A stretch of 10,923 nt of DNA, from contig CAKSYU010000048.1 of NCBI GenBank assembly GCA_934524965.1, positions 1 to 10,923 of the forward strand. The letters are read 5' to 3'. Shown in pieces: positions 1-5,899 of the stretch. How positions within the stretch are numbered: position 1 is the first letter of the stretch; every line of letters starts with the position of its first letter. The translations under genes were made by a program, and so were the position numbers. This DNA comes from an uncultured Angelakisella sp. Lineage in GTDB: Bacteria > Bacillota > Clostridia > Oscillospirales > Ruminococcaceae. The notes beneath the pieces are model-generated. The model ran no database searches. It was not told the origin of the DNA and saw only the letters and a program-made list of their open reading frames with translations.

Positions 1-314
1 ATGTAGATGAGGTTGCGGTAGCCCACCTCGTTTTGGCACAGCAGAATGAGGTGATAGGGGGAGGAATCCAGCCGGTAGACCTTATCGAAGCGGGTGCGGG
101 GAGCAACATAGACCTCGCAGCCGATGATGGGACGGATCCCCTCCTTTTTGCACTCCTTGTAAAAATCGATCACGCCGTACATGACGCCGTGGTCGGTAAT
201 GGCGATAGCGGACTGCCCCAGCGCCTTGGCACGCTGAACCAGCCCCTTGATGCGGCAGGCGCCATCGAGGAGGCTGTATTCGCTGTGGATATGCAGATGG
301 ACAAAATCGGTCAT
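1..314 (-). CDS. dnaE: DNA polymerase III subunit alpha (N-terminal part, runs off left edge)
   Basis: This is the first 104 codons of a replicative DNA polymerase III alpha subunit; the rest lies beyond the left edge. The visible part is the N-terminal PHP domain: the protein opens MTDFVHLHIHSEYSLLDG, with the paired histidines H8 and H10, then AITDHG with D41 and H42, and IGCEVY with E67, all typical PHP metal-site positions in DnaE. The order of motifs from the very start fits DnaE rather than PolC, whose PHP domain comes later. The start at 314 is supported by AAGGAGG (complement of 322-328) seven bases upstream. It is probably the last seen gene of the hprK-murB-whiA-DUF3267 transcription unit, 155 bp after the DUF3267 stop, with a structured repeat (361-462) in the spacer. 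DnaE after whiA is known Firmicute synteny. The identification is firm; the polymerase domains themselves are not visible. Confidence 0.93.
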   Translation of the reverse strand, partial: MTDFVHLHIHSEYSLLDGACRIKGLVQRAKALGQSAIAITDHGVMYGVIDFYKECKKEGIRPIIGCEVYVAPRTRFDKVYRLDSSPYHLILLCQNEVGYRNLIY

Positions 315-360
315 GGGGCGTCCTCCTTGGGGAAGCTGATATTAAAAGGCAAAGCCCGTA

Positions 361-462
361 TGCCGCGCCCCCGCCCGCCGGACGGCAGTCCGGCGGGCGG
401 GACGCCCCGCGGGGCGTCCCGCCGAAAACGGCACCGTGGTGCCGTTTGACGGGGGCGCGGCA
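361..462. repeat. Cloverleaf-like GC-rich intergenic element 1
   Basis: Directly seen: a 13-bp perfect inverted repeat (361-373 with 450-462, TGCCGCGCCCCCG) encloses three consecutive hairpins. Arm 1 is 374-383 with 388-397 (10 bp, loop GGCA). Arm 2 is a perfect palindrome 396-423 (core 399-420). Arm 3 is 426-435 with 438-447 (10 bp, AAACGGCACC). Arms 1 and 2 compete for two bases (396-397). It fills most of the spacer between the DUF3267 stop (470) and the dnaE start (314). On the minus strand arm 3 is followed by TTTTC, so it might also weaken transcription into dnaE. Whether it is a mobile repeat, a processing site or an attenuator is not shown. Confidence 0.8.
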
Positions 463-469
463 GGGGCAG

Positions 470-1048
470 TCAGTTCGATTTTCGGTAAAAGGTCATGGCG
501 GTGCCGGTATCCTGCACCAATGTCTCGCGCGGGGCGCGCAGGATACGGCAGGTGCAGTAAAAATCCCCTGCCGAGCCGCTGACGTTCATCAGCTGCCACA
601 GCCACACCACCCAGAACCATTCCCGCGGCAGACAAACGGTAAGCACCGCAAAGATGACGCCCCACACCACCACCGGTGCCAATGCAATGACGACATAGGC
701 AGGGCGGGTGAAGTAGGCGTAGCTGCCGGCATAGGCATAGGCAACCTTGTAGCCATAGTGAACTTTGGCGCCGCACGCCATCATCACAGCGCCATGGGTC
801 AGCTCGTGCAGGGCGATGTAGGCAAGCAGCCCCACAATTGCAGCGCCGACACGGAGGAAGTATGCGGGCAGCGACTCCTCCCCGTTAAAATCGAGCAGGG
901 AGTAGCCCCACAGGAAGGGCGGGATCAGCATTAAAACACACAGGGCAATAGAAAGCCCATTGACGATCCAAAACTGCTTTTTATTATGCAGCAGATCGAT
1001 GGAAGCATAAGGGGCGTAGCCCTGCGGCAGCATGGCATAGCTTTTCAT
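470..1048 (-). CDS. DUF3267 family membrane metalloprotease-like protein
   Basis: A 192-residue membrane protein with the zinc-protease motif HELTHG at 81-86 inside a hydrophobic segment (about 66-92), and a later N155-x-SGSAGD (157-162) that resembles the second conserved block of the DUF3267 family. Hydrophobic stretches lie at about 27-50, 64-92, 116-140 and 144-156. Related families are intramembrane or membrane-embedded zinc proteases, but the substrate is unknown and no function can be assigned. The start at 1048 is chosen because it has AAAGGA upstream (complement of 1060-1065) and leaves a 7-bp gap after the whiA stop; an upstream start at 1162 in the same frame would overlap whiA by over 100 bp. 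The tight spacing implies co-transcription, and probably translational coupling, with whiA. Cleavage activity is inference from the motif. Confidence 0.82.
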   Translation of the reverse strand: MKSYAMLPQGYAPYASIDLLHNKKQFWIVNGLSIALCVLMLIPPFLWGYSLLDFNGEESLPAYFLRVGAAIVGLLAYIALHELTHGAVMMACGAKVHYGYKVAYAYAGSYAYFTRPAYVVIALAPVVVWGVIFAVLTVCLPREWFWVVWLWQLMNVSGSAGDFYCTCRILRAPRETLVQDTGTAMTFYRKSN

Positions 1049-1055
1049 TTTTCGG

Positions 1056-1949
1056 TCAGTCCTTTCTGGCGGCAAGCTCCAGTATCTTTTCCAGCCGGTG
1101 GTTGACGCCGGAGCGGGAAAGCGGCGGGGTGAGCTTTTGCCCCAGCTCGCGCAGGGAATCAAACGGGTTCTGCAGACGCAGCTCCGCCAGCGCCCGCAGC
1201 TCCTCGGGGAGGGAATCCAATCCTACGGCGTTGATGGCGGCGATCTGCCCCGCGGCGGCACCGGCGACCTTATCCATATTGGCAGTATCGCAGTTGCTGG
1301 CACGGTTGGCAGCGTTGCGGCGCTCCTTGAGGATCTTGGCGTTCATAATTTCCATCGAAGTGAGCGGACAACCCATAAAGGTGAGCAGGTCCTCGATCTG
1401 GGTGCTGTCGTGCAGGTAGACGATAGCCTGTCCGCGGCGCTGGGTCAGCAGCGGGGTGAAGCCGACATCTTGCAGCAGGGCGACGAACATCATCAAAAGC
1501 CCCTCGCGCGGGACAGCGAATTCCAAATGATACTTTGTTTCGGGATCGGAGAGGGTGCCGCAGGCAAGGAACACGCCGCCCACAAAGGCTCCTGCCCCCT
1601 CATCGCCGCCCAGCAGCTCAAAGGTGACGCCCTCCGGGTACAGCATGGCAAAGTGATTGTACAGGTCGATGCGGTCCGCCATATCGTCGACAGTCACACG
1701 GTAGGCAAGCTGACCGGTGGAGAGCTTTTCCTCCCGCAGGGTAACGGTGCCGCTCATCGGCTTGACGCTTTGCACCAGTTGGGAATAGTACTGCGCAGCG
1801 CGGCGCTCCCTGGTCAGCATCTGCATTTTGGAAACCGAAAACTCGCGGGAAAAGACCATCAGTCCAAAGGACTGCTGGTTGGGAAAGTGCTGGCGAACCG
1901 CACGGTTGGATAATATTTCGTCTTTGGCGGCGGTGGTAAAGGAGGGCAT
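1056..1949 (-). CDS. whiA: DNA-binding protein WhiA
   Basis: A 297-residue WhiA homologue, slightly shorter than the usual 305-325. The family combines a degenerate LAGLIDADG homing-endonuclease fold with a C-terminal helix-turn-helix. Here the LAGLIDADG-like block is FVGGVFLACGTLSDPETKYH (122-141), the hallmark linker motif RNAANRASNCDTANMDK lies at 211-227, and the HTH region SLRELGQKL...SGVNHRLEKI at 265-290. In Streptomyces WhiA activates sporulation-septation genes; in Bacillus it is a nucleoid-associated protein affecting division and chromosome segregation. In this presumed non-sporulating or unknown-lifestyle host only a general DNA-binding role can be inferred. The start at 1949 has GGAG eight bases upstream. 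It lies 138 bp after murB, and the usual upstream partners rapZ and yvcK are missing from that gap. No promoter was found in the gap, so it is probably read from the hprK promoter. Confidence 0.96.
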   Translation of the reverse strand: MPSFTTAAKDEILSNRAVRQHFPNQQSFGLMVFSREFSVSKMQMLTRERRAAQYYSQLVQSVKPMSGTVTLREEKLSTGQLAYRVTVDDMADRIDLYNHFAMLYPEGVTFELLGGDEGAGAFVGGVFLACGTLSDPETKYHLEFAVPREGLLMMFVALLQDVGFTPLLTQRRGQAIVYLHDSTQIEDLLTFMGCPLTSMEIMNAKILKERRNAANRASNCDTANMDKVAGAAAGQIAAINAVGLDSLPEELRALAELRLQNPFDSLRELGQKLTPPLSRSGVNHRLEKILELAARKD

Positions 1950-2000
1950 GGTGAATCACTCCGATGGCGGATTGGTAAAGACAATGAGGGAAAGCGGCGG

Positions 2001-2080
2001 GGCGGGCGCGGCGAGGCGGCGGAGGGCTGCCCGCAGTGATGGCGGAGGGTCAGCCCGATGGGAGCCGCGGCGTGCCCGCC
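2001..2080. repeat. Family-A GC-rich intergenic repeat, copy 1
   Basis: An 80-bp element with terminal inverted repeats GGCGGGC (2001-2007) and GCCCGCC (2074-2080). Inside are GAGGGCTGCCCG (2022-2033) and GGAGGGTCAGCCCGA (2044-2058), both shared exactly with copy 2 at 3996-4076; the GGGCTG/CAGCCC parts (2024-2029 with 2051-2056) can pair. It sits between the murB stop and whiA start. Copy-to-copy divergence is mainly in the segments between these blocks. The shared blocks plus conserved length and termini argue for a dispersed repeat (REP- or MITE-like) rather than chance GC richness. Confidence 0.75.
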
Positions 2081-2087
2081 GAACGGA

Positions 2088-2990
2088 TCATTCGATAAAT
2101 TTGACTTCACATTCGAGCGTATATCCGGTCTTTTCGCGGACAATACGCTGCACCTCGGCAATGAGCTTTTTGACATCGGCAGCGGTGGCGCCGCCCCGAT
2201 TGATGATGAAGCCGGCGTGCTTTCGGCTGACCTCAGCGCCGCCGACGGCAAGCCCTTTCAGCCCGCACTGATCCACCAGCGCCGAGGCGTAGTTCCCCAC
2301 GGGGCGCTTGAAGGTGGAACCGGCGCTGCCGTATTCCAGCGGCTGCTTTTCGCGGCGGCGGGACATATAATCCTCCATCGCGGCACGGATCGCCGGTTCT
2401 TCGGCGGGGGTCAGTACCAGCACCGCCTCCACAATGACGCAGTCCCGTTCCTCAAAGATGCTGTGGCGGTAGGAAAGCGCCAGCTCCCCGACGGGGAGGG
2501 TGCGGTATTCACCCGCTTCATCGAGGAAGGTCACTTCGGTAAGGACATCGCGCAGCTCACCGCCGTAGGCACCGGCATTCATGTAAACGCCGCCACCGAA
2601 AGAGCCGGGAATACCGTAAGCCCACTCGATGCCGGAAAGGGCGTTTTCGGCAGCGGCACGGCAGATGCTGATGAGCGAAGCGCCTGCCCCGCAGCGGAGG
2701 GAATTGCCCTCGCGGGTGACGGCGGCAAAGCCCTCGCCCAGCTGAAGGACAGGGCGGGCGATGCCCGCATCGCTGACCAGCAGGTTGCTGCCCCGCCCAA
2801 GGATAAACGGCGGCTGCCCCGCCGCGCGGCAGAGCGAAACGGCGGTTTGCAGCTGTTCCCTGTTCGTGGGGCGCAGCAGCAGCGCTTCCCCGCCGATGCC
2901 GAAGGTAGTGCGGCGGCTCATCGGCTCGTGCTCGGCAAGGGGGATCCCGGCGCTTTTCAGCCGGTCTATCAGATCGATGGGCAAACTCAT
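2088..2990 (-). CDS. murB: UDP-N-acetylmuramate dehydrogenase (UDP-N-acetylenolpyruvoylglucosamine reductase)
   Basis: A 300-residue MurB, which uses FAD and NADPH to reduce UDP-GlcNAc-enolpyruvate to UDP-MurNAc in cytoplasmic peptidoglycan precursor synthesis. The N-terminal FAD-binding part shows TTFGIGG (28-34) and ILGRGSNLLVSD (63-74); the central part has GIEWAYGIPGSFGGGVYMNAG (120-140). The catalytic region includes SYRHSIF (173-179, Arg175), the GSAGSTFKRP loop (221-230, Ser225 as the expected proton donor) and the C-terminal LECEVKFIE with Glu293. Length and the absence of a Tyr-containing insertion match the short type II MurB of Firmicutes. The start at 2990 has AAAGGAG eight bases upstream. 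It begins 25 bp after the hprK stop and is expected to share its transcript. No catalytic residue is missing, so the gene looks intact. Confidence 0.97.
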   Translation of the reverse strand: MSLPIDLIDRLKSAGIPLAEHEPMSRRTTFGIGGEALLLRPTNREQLQTAVSLCRAAGQPPFILGRGSNLLVSDAGIARPVLQLGEGFAAVTREGNSLRCGAGASLISICRAAAENALSGIEWAYGIPGSFGGGVYMNAGAYGGELRDVLTEVTFLDEAGEYRTLPVGELALSYRHSIFEERDCVIVEAVLVLTPAEEPAIRAAMEDYMSRRREKQPLEYGSAGSTFKRPVGNYASALVDQCGLKGLAVGGAEVSRKHAGFIINRGGATAADVKKLIAEVQRIVREKTGYTLECEVKFIE

Positions 2991-3015
2991 GGTGAGCGCT
3001 CCTTTCGGGGGAAAA

Positions 3016-3948
3016 TCAAGCCTGATCGTCGGAAAGCCCCAGCTGCTCCATCAGCTCACGGGCGGAATTATTGCCCATGGCGCGCTGACGGTAGTTCATG
3101 GTGGCGACCTCGATGATGACGGCAAGGTTGCGTCCGGTCTTGACCGGAATGGTGGCGGCGGGCACCTTCATGCCCAGAATGGAGGTCGTTTCCTCCTCCA
3201 GACCGATGCGGTCATAGACCTTCTCGGGGTCGTAGGGCTCCAGCTGAATGACGAAATTGACATTGGCGGTATTTTTGACGGAGCCGACGCCGAACAGACG
3301 GCTGACATTGATGATGCCGACGCCGCGCAGCTCCATGTAGTGACGGATATTATCGGGGGCGGAGCCGACCAAAGTGGTATTGGAGACACGGCGCACCTCT
3401 ACGGCGTCATCGGCGATGAGACGGTGACCGCGCTTGAGCAGCTCCAGCGCCGTCTCGCTTTTGCCGACGCCGGAATCACCGGTGAGCAGCACGCCCTCGC
3501 CGTAGATCTCCATCAGAACGCCGTGGACGGTGGTGCGTGGCGCCAGCTCCAGACTCAGCTTTGCATTGAGCTGCGCCGCCATGTGGGTGGTATTTTCCGG
3601 CGACTGTAAAAGTGGCACGCTGTACTTCCTTGCCAGCTCCAGAAAGAGGGGGCGGAAAGAGAATTCCTGCGTGATGATGACCGCCTTGGGACTGCGGGAA
3701 AGGAAGCCCTCCAGACTGCGGCGCAGCGCCTCCGGCGAGAGGGTCTCGAGGTAGGAAAGCTCGGTGCGTCCGACCATGTTGATACGGGCAGGCACAAAGC
3801 CCTCGAAAAAGCCGGTAAAGGCAAGCCCGGGGCGCATCAACTCGGCATGGCTGACAAGGATCTCCTCCTCGGTCTGCGGGTAATAAAGCACCTGCAGGTT
3901 CAGATCCTTGATGATCTTTTGCAGGGCGACGGTGTACTGGTGTGACAT
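3016..3948 (-). CDS. hprK: HPr kinase/phosphorylase
   Basis: A 310-residue HprK/P, the bifunctional enzyme that phosphorylates HPr on serine with ATP or pyrophosphate and removes the phosphate again, the central switch of carbon catabolite repression in Firmicutes. The N-terminal domain (about 1-125) is followed by the kinase domain with VHGVLMEIYG (141-150, His142), the Walker A loop GDSGVGKS (157-164), RLIADDAVE (176-184) and the family signature MELRGVGIINV (205-215). The C-terminal MNYRQRAMGNNSARE (284-298) is also typical. The start at 3948 is chosen because GGGAGG lies just upstream; an in-frame ATG at 4110 would add 54 residues that resemble no HprK and would run through a GC-rich repeat. 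It is the first gene of its operon, with murB 25 bp downstream. Its own activity on pyrophosphate is a notable neighbour to hppA in the same region, though no link is shown. Confidence 0.97.
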   Translation of the reverse strand: MSHQYTVALQKIIKDLNLQVLYYPQTEEEILVSHAELMRPGLAFTGFFEGFVPARINMVGRTELSYLETLSPEALRRSLEGFLSRSPKAVIITQEFSFRPLFLELARKYSVPLLQSPENTTHMAAQLNAKLSLELAPRTTVHGVLMEIYGEGVLLTGDSGVGKSETALELLKRGHRLIADDAVEVRRVSNTTLVGSAPDNIRHYMELRGVGIINVSRLFGVGSVKNTANVNFVIQLEPYDPEKVYDRIGLEEETTSILGMKVPAATIPVKTGRNLAVIIEVATMNYRQRAMGNNSARELMEQLGLSDDQA

Positions 3949-4126
3949 GGTGTTCCTCCCTTTTACGGTGATGGGCGGTGATGTGTGTTGATGAGGGCGG
4001 GCGCGCCGCAGCGGGCGAGGGCTGCCCGAAATGGAATGGAGGGTCAGCCCGAGGGGGCAGCGGAGGGGCGCCCGCCAATTCGGGGGCACGGTTGCTTTAG
4101 TAAACCGCAAGCCACATAGCTATACA
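3949..4126 (-). other. Predicted long leader of the hprK operon
   Basis: If transcription starts about seven bases after the -10 at 4133-4138, the hprK mRNA has a leader of roughly 178 nt. Most of it is the family-A repeat copy 2 (3996-4076). No recognised riboswitch or upstream ORF was seen. The transcription start is inferred from promoter geometry only. Confidence 0.45.
3996..4076. repeat. Family-A GC-rich intergenic repeat, copy 2
   Basis: An 81-bp element bounded by a perfect 9-bp inverted repeat GGCGGGCGC (3996-4004) and GCGCCCGCC (4068-4076). It shares GAGGGCTGCCCG (4017-4028) and GGAGGGTCAGCCCGA (4038-4052) with copy 1, separated by 9 bp here and 10 bp there. The inner GGGCTG (4019-4024) can pair with CAGCCC (4045-4050). 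Same orientation as copy 1. It lies between the hprK promoter and the hprK start, so it would be transcribed as part of the leader. Confidence 0.75.
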
Positions 4127-4132
4127 CAGTAT

Positions 4133-4161
4133 ATTATAATACAATTATCTGCCGGTTACAA
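4133..4161 (-). promoter_or_regulatory. SigA-type promoter for the hprK-murB-whiA unit
   Basis: On the minus strand TTGTAA (complement of 4156-4161), a 17-bp spacer, and a perfect TATAAT (complement of 4133-4138). The surrounding 4085-4200 is AT-rich, in contrast to the genes on either side. The -10 is consensus and the -35 matches 4 of 6. It points into hprK and follows directly after the trkA terminator, which fits a fresh transcription start. Confidence 0.75.
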
Positions 4162-4194
4162 ACATTATTACGGTTTTTTGAGGAAAATTTGTTA

Positions 4195-4232
4195 CAAAAA
4201 TAACAGGCTCCGTATCCCGAAGGACACGGAGC
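4195..4232 (-). terminator. Rho-independent terminator of trkA with a UUCG tetraloop
   Basis: On the minus strand an 11-bp stem (complement of 4222-4232 with 4207-4217, including one G-U pair) closes on the exceptionally stable C(UUCG)G tetraloop at 4218-4221, followed by CUGUUAUUUUUG. It begins 23 bp after the trkA stop. The U-tract is interrupted, but the stem is strong and the position is right. Confidence 0.85.
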
Positions 4233-4255
4233 GGCAGATGGGTATGTATCGGCGG

Positions 4256-5617
4256 TCAGGCAAGGATATCCTGAATATCCCGCAGACCGGTAAGGGTGGT
4301 GATGACGATGGCGGAATCGCCCGCCTGCAAAGCGTCGCCGCCGGAGGGGATAATGACCTCGCCGTTGGGACGGGTAATGCAGCCCACCAGCACATTGGGG
4401 CGGGTGGAAAGCTCCTTGAACGGCACGCCGATGAGCGGCGAACCTGCGGCGATATGGAATTCCAGCGCCTCAACCTGGTTTTCTACCATGCGGTGCAGGG
4501 CAATGACGCCGCCGCCGGTGCTGTTTTCCATGGCGCGGACATACTGCAGAATACGGCTGACAGTGACGACGCTGGTGGAAACGGTGCTTTCCACGATGGC
4601 GGTCTTATTGATGAGCTCGGTAAAGGAATTGCGGTTGACCTTGGCGACGGAGCATTCGACATTGTGGCAGCGGGCATACATCGCCAGCATGATGTTGAGT
4701 TCGTCCAGACCGGTGAGTGCCACAAAAGCGTCGGAATCGTCCAGTCCCTCCTCCGCCAGCAGGTGAACATCGGTGGCATCGCCGTGAATGACAAGGGTGG
4801 AGGGCACCGCTTCGCTGAGATCGACGCAGCGCTGCTCGTCCCGATCGACGACCCGCACCCGCATCTTCATCTGGCTGAGCTGCTCCGCCAAAAAGCGGGT
4901 GATGCGCCCCGCGCCCACGATCATGACATTGCGGGCATGGTCACGGAACACGCCCAGCGCGCGGAAGAAGTTTTCCAGCTCCTGCGGCTTGGCGGTAACG
5001 CTGATGCAGTCGCCTGCCCCCAGCACATAGCTGCCGTCGGGAATGACGACCTCCTCACCGCGGCGGACGGCGCAGACCAGCACCTTGACATGGAGCGAGG
5101 AAGCGACATCTTTGAGCGGCATTCCGTCCAGTCGGCTGCCCTGCGGGATATGGTACTCGACCAGCTCTACCCTGCCCTTGGCAAAGGTCTCCACCTTGGC
5201 GACCGCTGGGAAACGCAGGATACGGGCGATATCGCGGGCGGTCTCCCGCTCCGGATTGATGGAGAGGGAAAGCCCCATCTCCTGCCGCATAAAGCGGAGC
5301 TGGCTTTCATATTCGACGCTGCGGACGCGCGCGATGGTATTTTTGGCGCCCAGCTTTTTGGCGGTCATGCAGGCGATCATATTGACCTCGTCCTCGCTGG
5401 TGGCGGCGATGACCAGATCCGCCTGTCCGGCGCGTGCCTGCTGCTGGGTGGTATAGGCGGCACCGTTGCCCTCGATACCCAGAACGTCCAGCTCCTCCGC
5501 CAGACGCTCCGCCATGCCGGGGCGGTTATCAATAACGGCGACATCGTGCCCCTCGCGGGAGAGATGCTCCGCCAGGGCGCGCCCGACCTTTCCTATTCCG
5601 ACGATCACGATCCTCAT
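4256..5617 (-). CDS. trkA: Trk system potassium uptake regulatory protein TrkA
   Basis: A 453-residue peripheral membrane protein with the duplicated RCK layout of TrkA: RCK_N 1 (about 1-120) with the Rossmann glycine motif VGIGKVG (6-12) and acidic D30, RCK_C 1 (about 140-222), RCK_N 2 (about 230-350) with VGAGRIT (234-240) and VVDRD (256-260), and RCK_C 2 (about 370-453). TrkA binds nucleotides (NAD(H)/ATP) and gates the K+ translocating subunit TrkH/KtrB, which is not in this window. The second glycine motif lacks the third glycine of GxGxxG (GAGRIT), a variation to note for nucleotide binding at that half. The start at 5617 has AAAGGGAG upstream. The gene is monocistronic as seen: own promoter at 5670-5698 and a strong terminator at 4195-4232. 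Length is normal for full-length TrkA, rather than the half-size KtrA. Confidence 0.94.
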   Translation of the reverse strand: MRIVIVGIGKVGRALAEHLSREGHDVAVIDNRPGMAERLAEELDVLGIEGNGAAYTTQQQARAGQADLVIAATSEDEVNMIACMTAKKLGAKNTIARVRSVEYESQLRFMRQEMGLSLSINPERETARDIARILRFPAVAKVETFAKGRVELVEYHIPQGSRLDGMPLKDVASSLHVKVLVCAVRRGEEVVIPDGSYVLGAGDCISVTAKPQELENFFRALGVFRDHARNVMIVGAGRITRFLAEQLSQMKMRVRVVDRDEQRCVDLSEAVPSTLVIHGDATDVHLLAEEGLDDSDAFVALTGLDELNIMLAMYARCHNVECSVAKVNRNSFTELINKTAIVESTVSTSVVTVSRILQYVRAMENSTGGGVIALHRMVENQVEALEFHIAAGSPLIGVPFKELSTRPNVLVGCITRPNGEVIIPSGGDALQAGDSAIVITTLTGLRDIQDILA

Positions 5618-5669
5618 ATTTTTTCTCCCTTTGCAGTGATAGGCAGGCTACTGCTGCGATGATGGCTCT

Positions 5670-5698
5670 ATTCTACCGCTTTCGGCGGGGATTTGCAA
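5670..5698 (-). promoter_or_regulatory. Predicted promoter of trkA
   Basis: Minus-strand TTGCAA (5693-5698), a 17-bp spacer and TAGAAT (complement of 5670-5675, 5 of 6 to consensus). This would give a leader of about 45 nt before the trkA start at 5617. It is divergent from the promoter at 5838-5866. Confidence 0.6.
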
Positions 5699-5734
5699 GG
5701 GGCGGGCGGCTGGGAATGTGCCGGATGGGGGTGG

Positions 5735-5813
5735 GCGCCCGCAGGGCGCTCCGGCGCAGCCGGAGCCGATGGCGGAGCCATCGAAGCCGCCGCGGGCGGC
5801 GCCCTGCGGGCGC
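5735..5813. repeat. Cloverleaf-like GC-rich intergenic element 2
   Basis: Directly seen: a perfect 15-bp inverted repeat, GCGCCCGCAGGGCGC (5735-5749) with its reverse complement (5799-5813), encloses three hairpins: GCTCCGGC/GCCGGAGC (5748-5755 with 5759-5766, loop GCA), CGATGGC/GCCATCG (5767-5773 with 5777-5783, loop GGA) and GCCGCC/GGCGGC (5786-5791 with 5795-5800, loop GCG). Each terminal arm can also fold alone as a 6-bp hairpin with a 3-base loop. Minor overlaps of one or two bases exist between arms. The loops C-GCA-G and C-GGA-G belong to the GNA triloop class known to make very stable DNA mini-hairpins. The element lies between two divergent promoters and outside both predicted transcripts. 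Confidence 0.82.
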
Positions 5814-5837
5814 ACTCCGCGAGGAAGCAGTGATTTC

Positions 5838-5866
5838 TCGACAAACGGGGACAGAGGTGCTATAAT
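5838..5866 (+). promoter_or_regulatory. Predicted promoter of the MGMT-mscS-lrgAB run
   Basis: TCGACA (5838-5843, 5 of 6), a 17-bp spacer and a perfect TATAAT (5861-5866). Transcription would begin near 5873, about 27 nt before the start codon at 5900. No other promoter was recognised before lrgB. Confidence 0.78.
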
Positions 5867-5899
5867 AAAAACCATGAAAAAGCAAGGGGGAAGCGCAGA

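Noticed and set aside
1049..1162. N-terminal extension of the DUF3267 protein to 1162
   Set aside because: It would overlap the conserved HTH end of whiA by more than 100 bp; the ATG at 1048 has a ribosome site and ordinary spacing.
1098..3609. Long plus-strand frames opposite whiA, murB and hprK (1098-1913, 2058-3116, 2761-3609)
   Set aside because: All overlap well-identified minus-strand genes, show no domains and lack ribosome sites.
3949..4110. N-terminal extension of hprK to an ATG at 4110
   Set aside because: It would translate through the repeat, has no homology to HprK and no ribosome site, whereas 3948 has GGGAGG upstream.
4135..4140. Plus-strand TATAAT in the hprK promoter region
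   Set aside because: No -35 at the right distance and no plus-strand gene downstream; it overlaps the minus-strand -10 because that site is near-palindromic.
4031..5662. A 543-codon plus-strand frame opposite trkA
   Set aside because: Antisense shadow of trkA; composition is that of a reverse-frame translation and it runs through the trkA terminator and hprK promoter.
5735..5813. Element 2 as a tRNA or tRNA-like gene, because of its cloverleaf shape
   Set aside because: All loops are three bases, there is no T-arm or anticodon-loop sequence and no CCA-type acceptor end, and it lies outside predicted transcripts.
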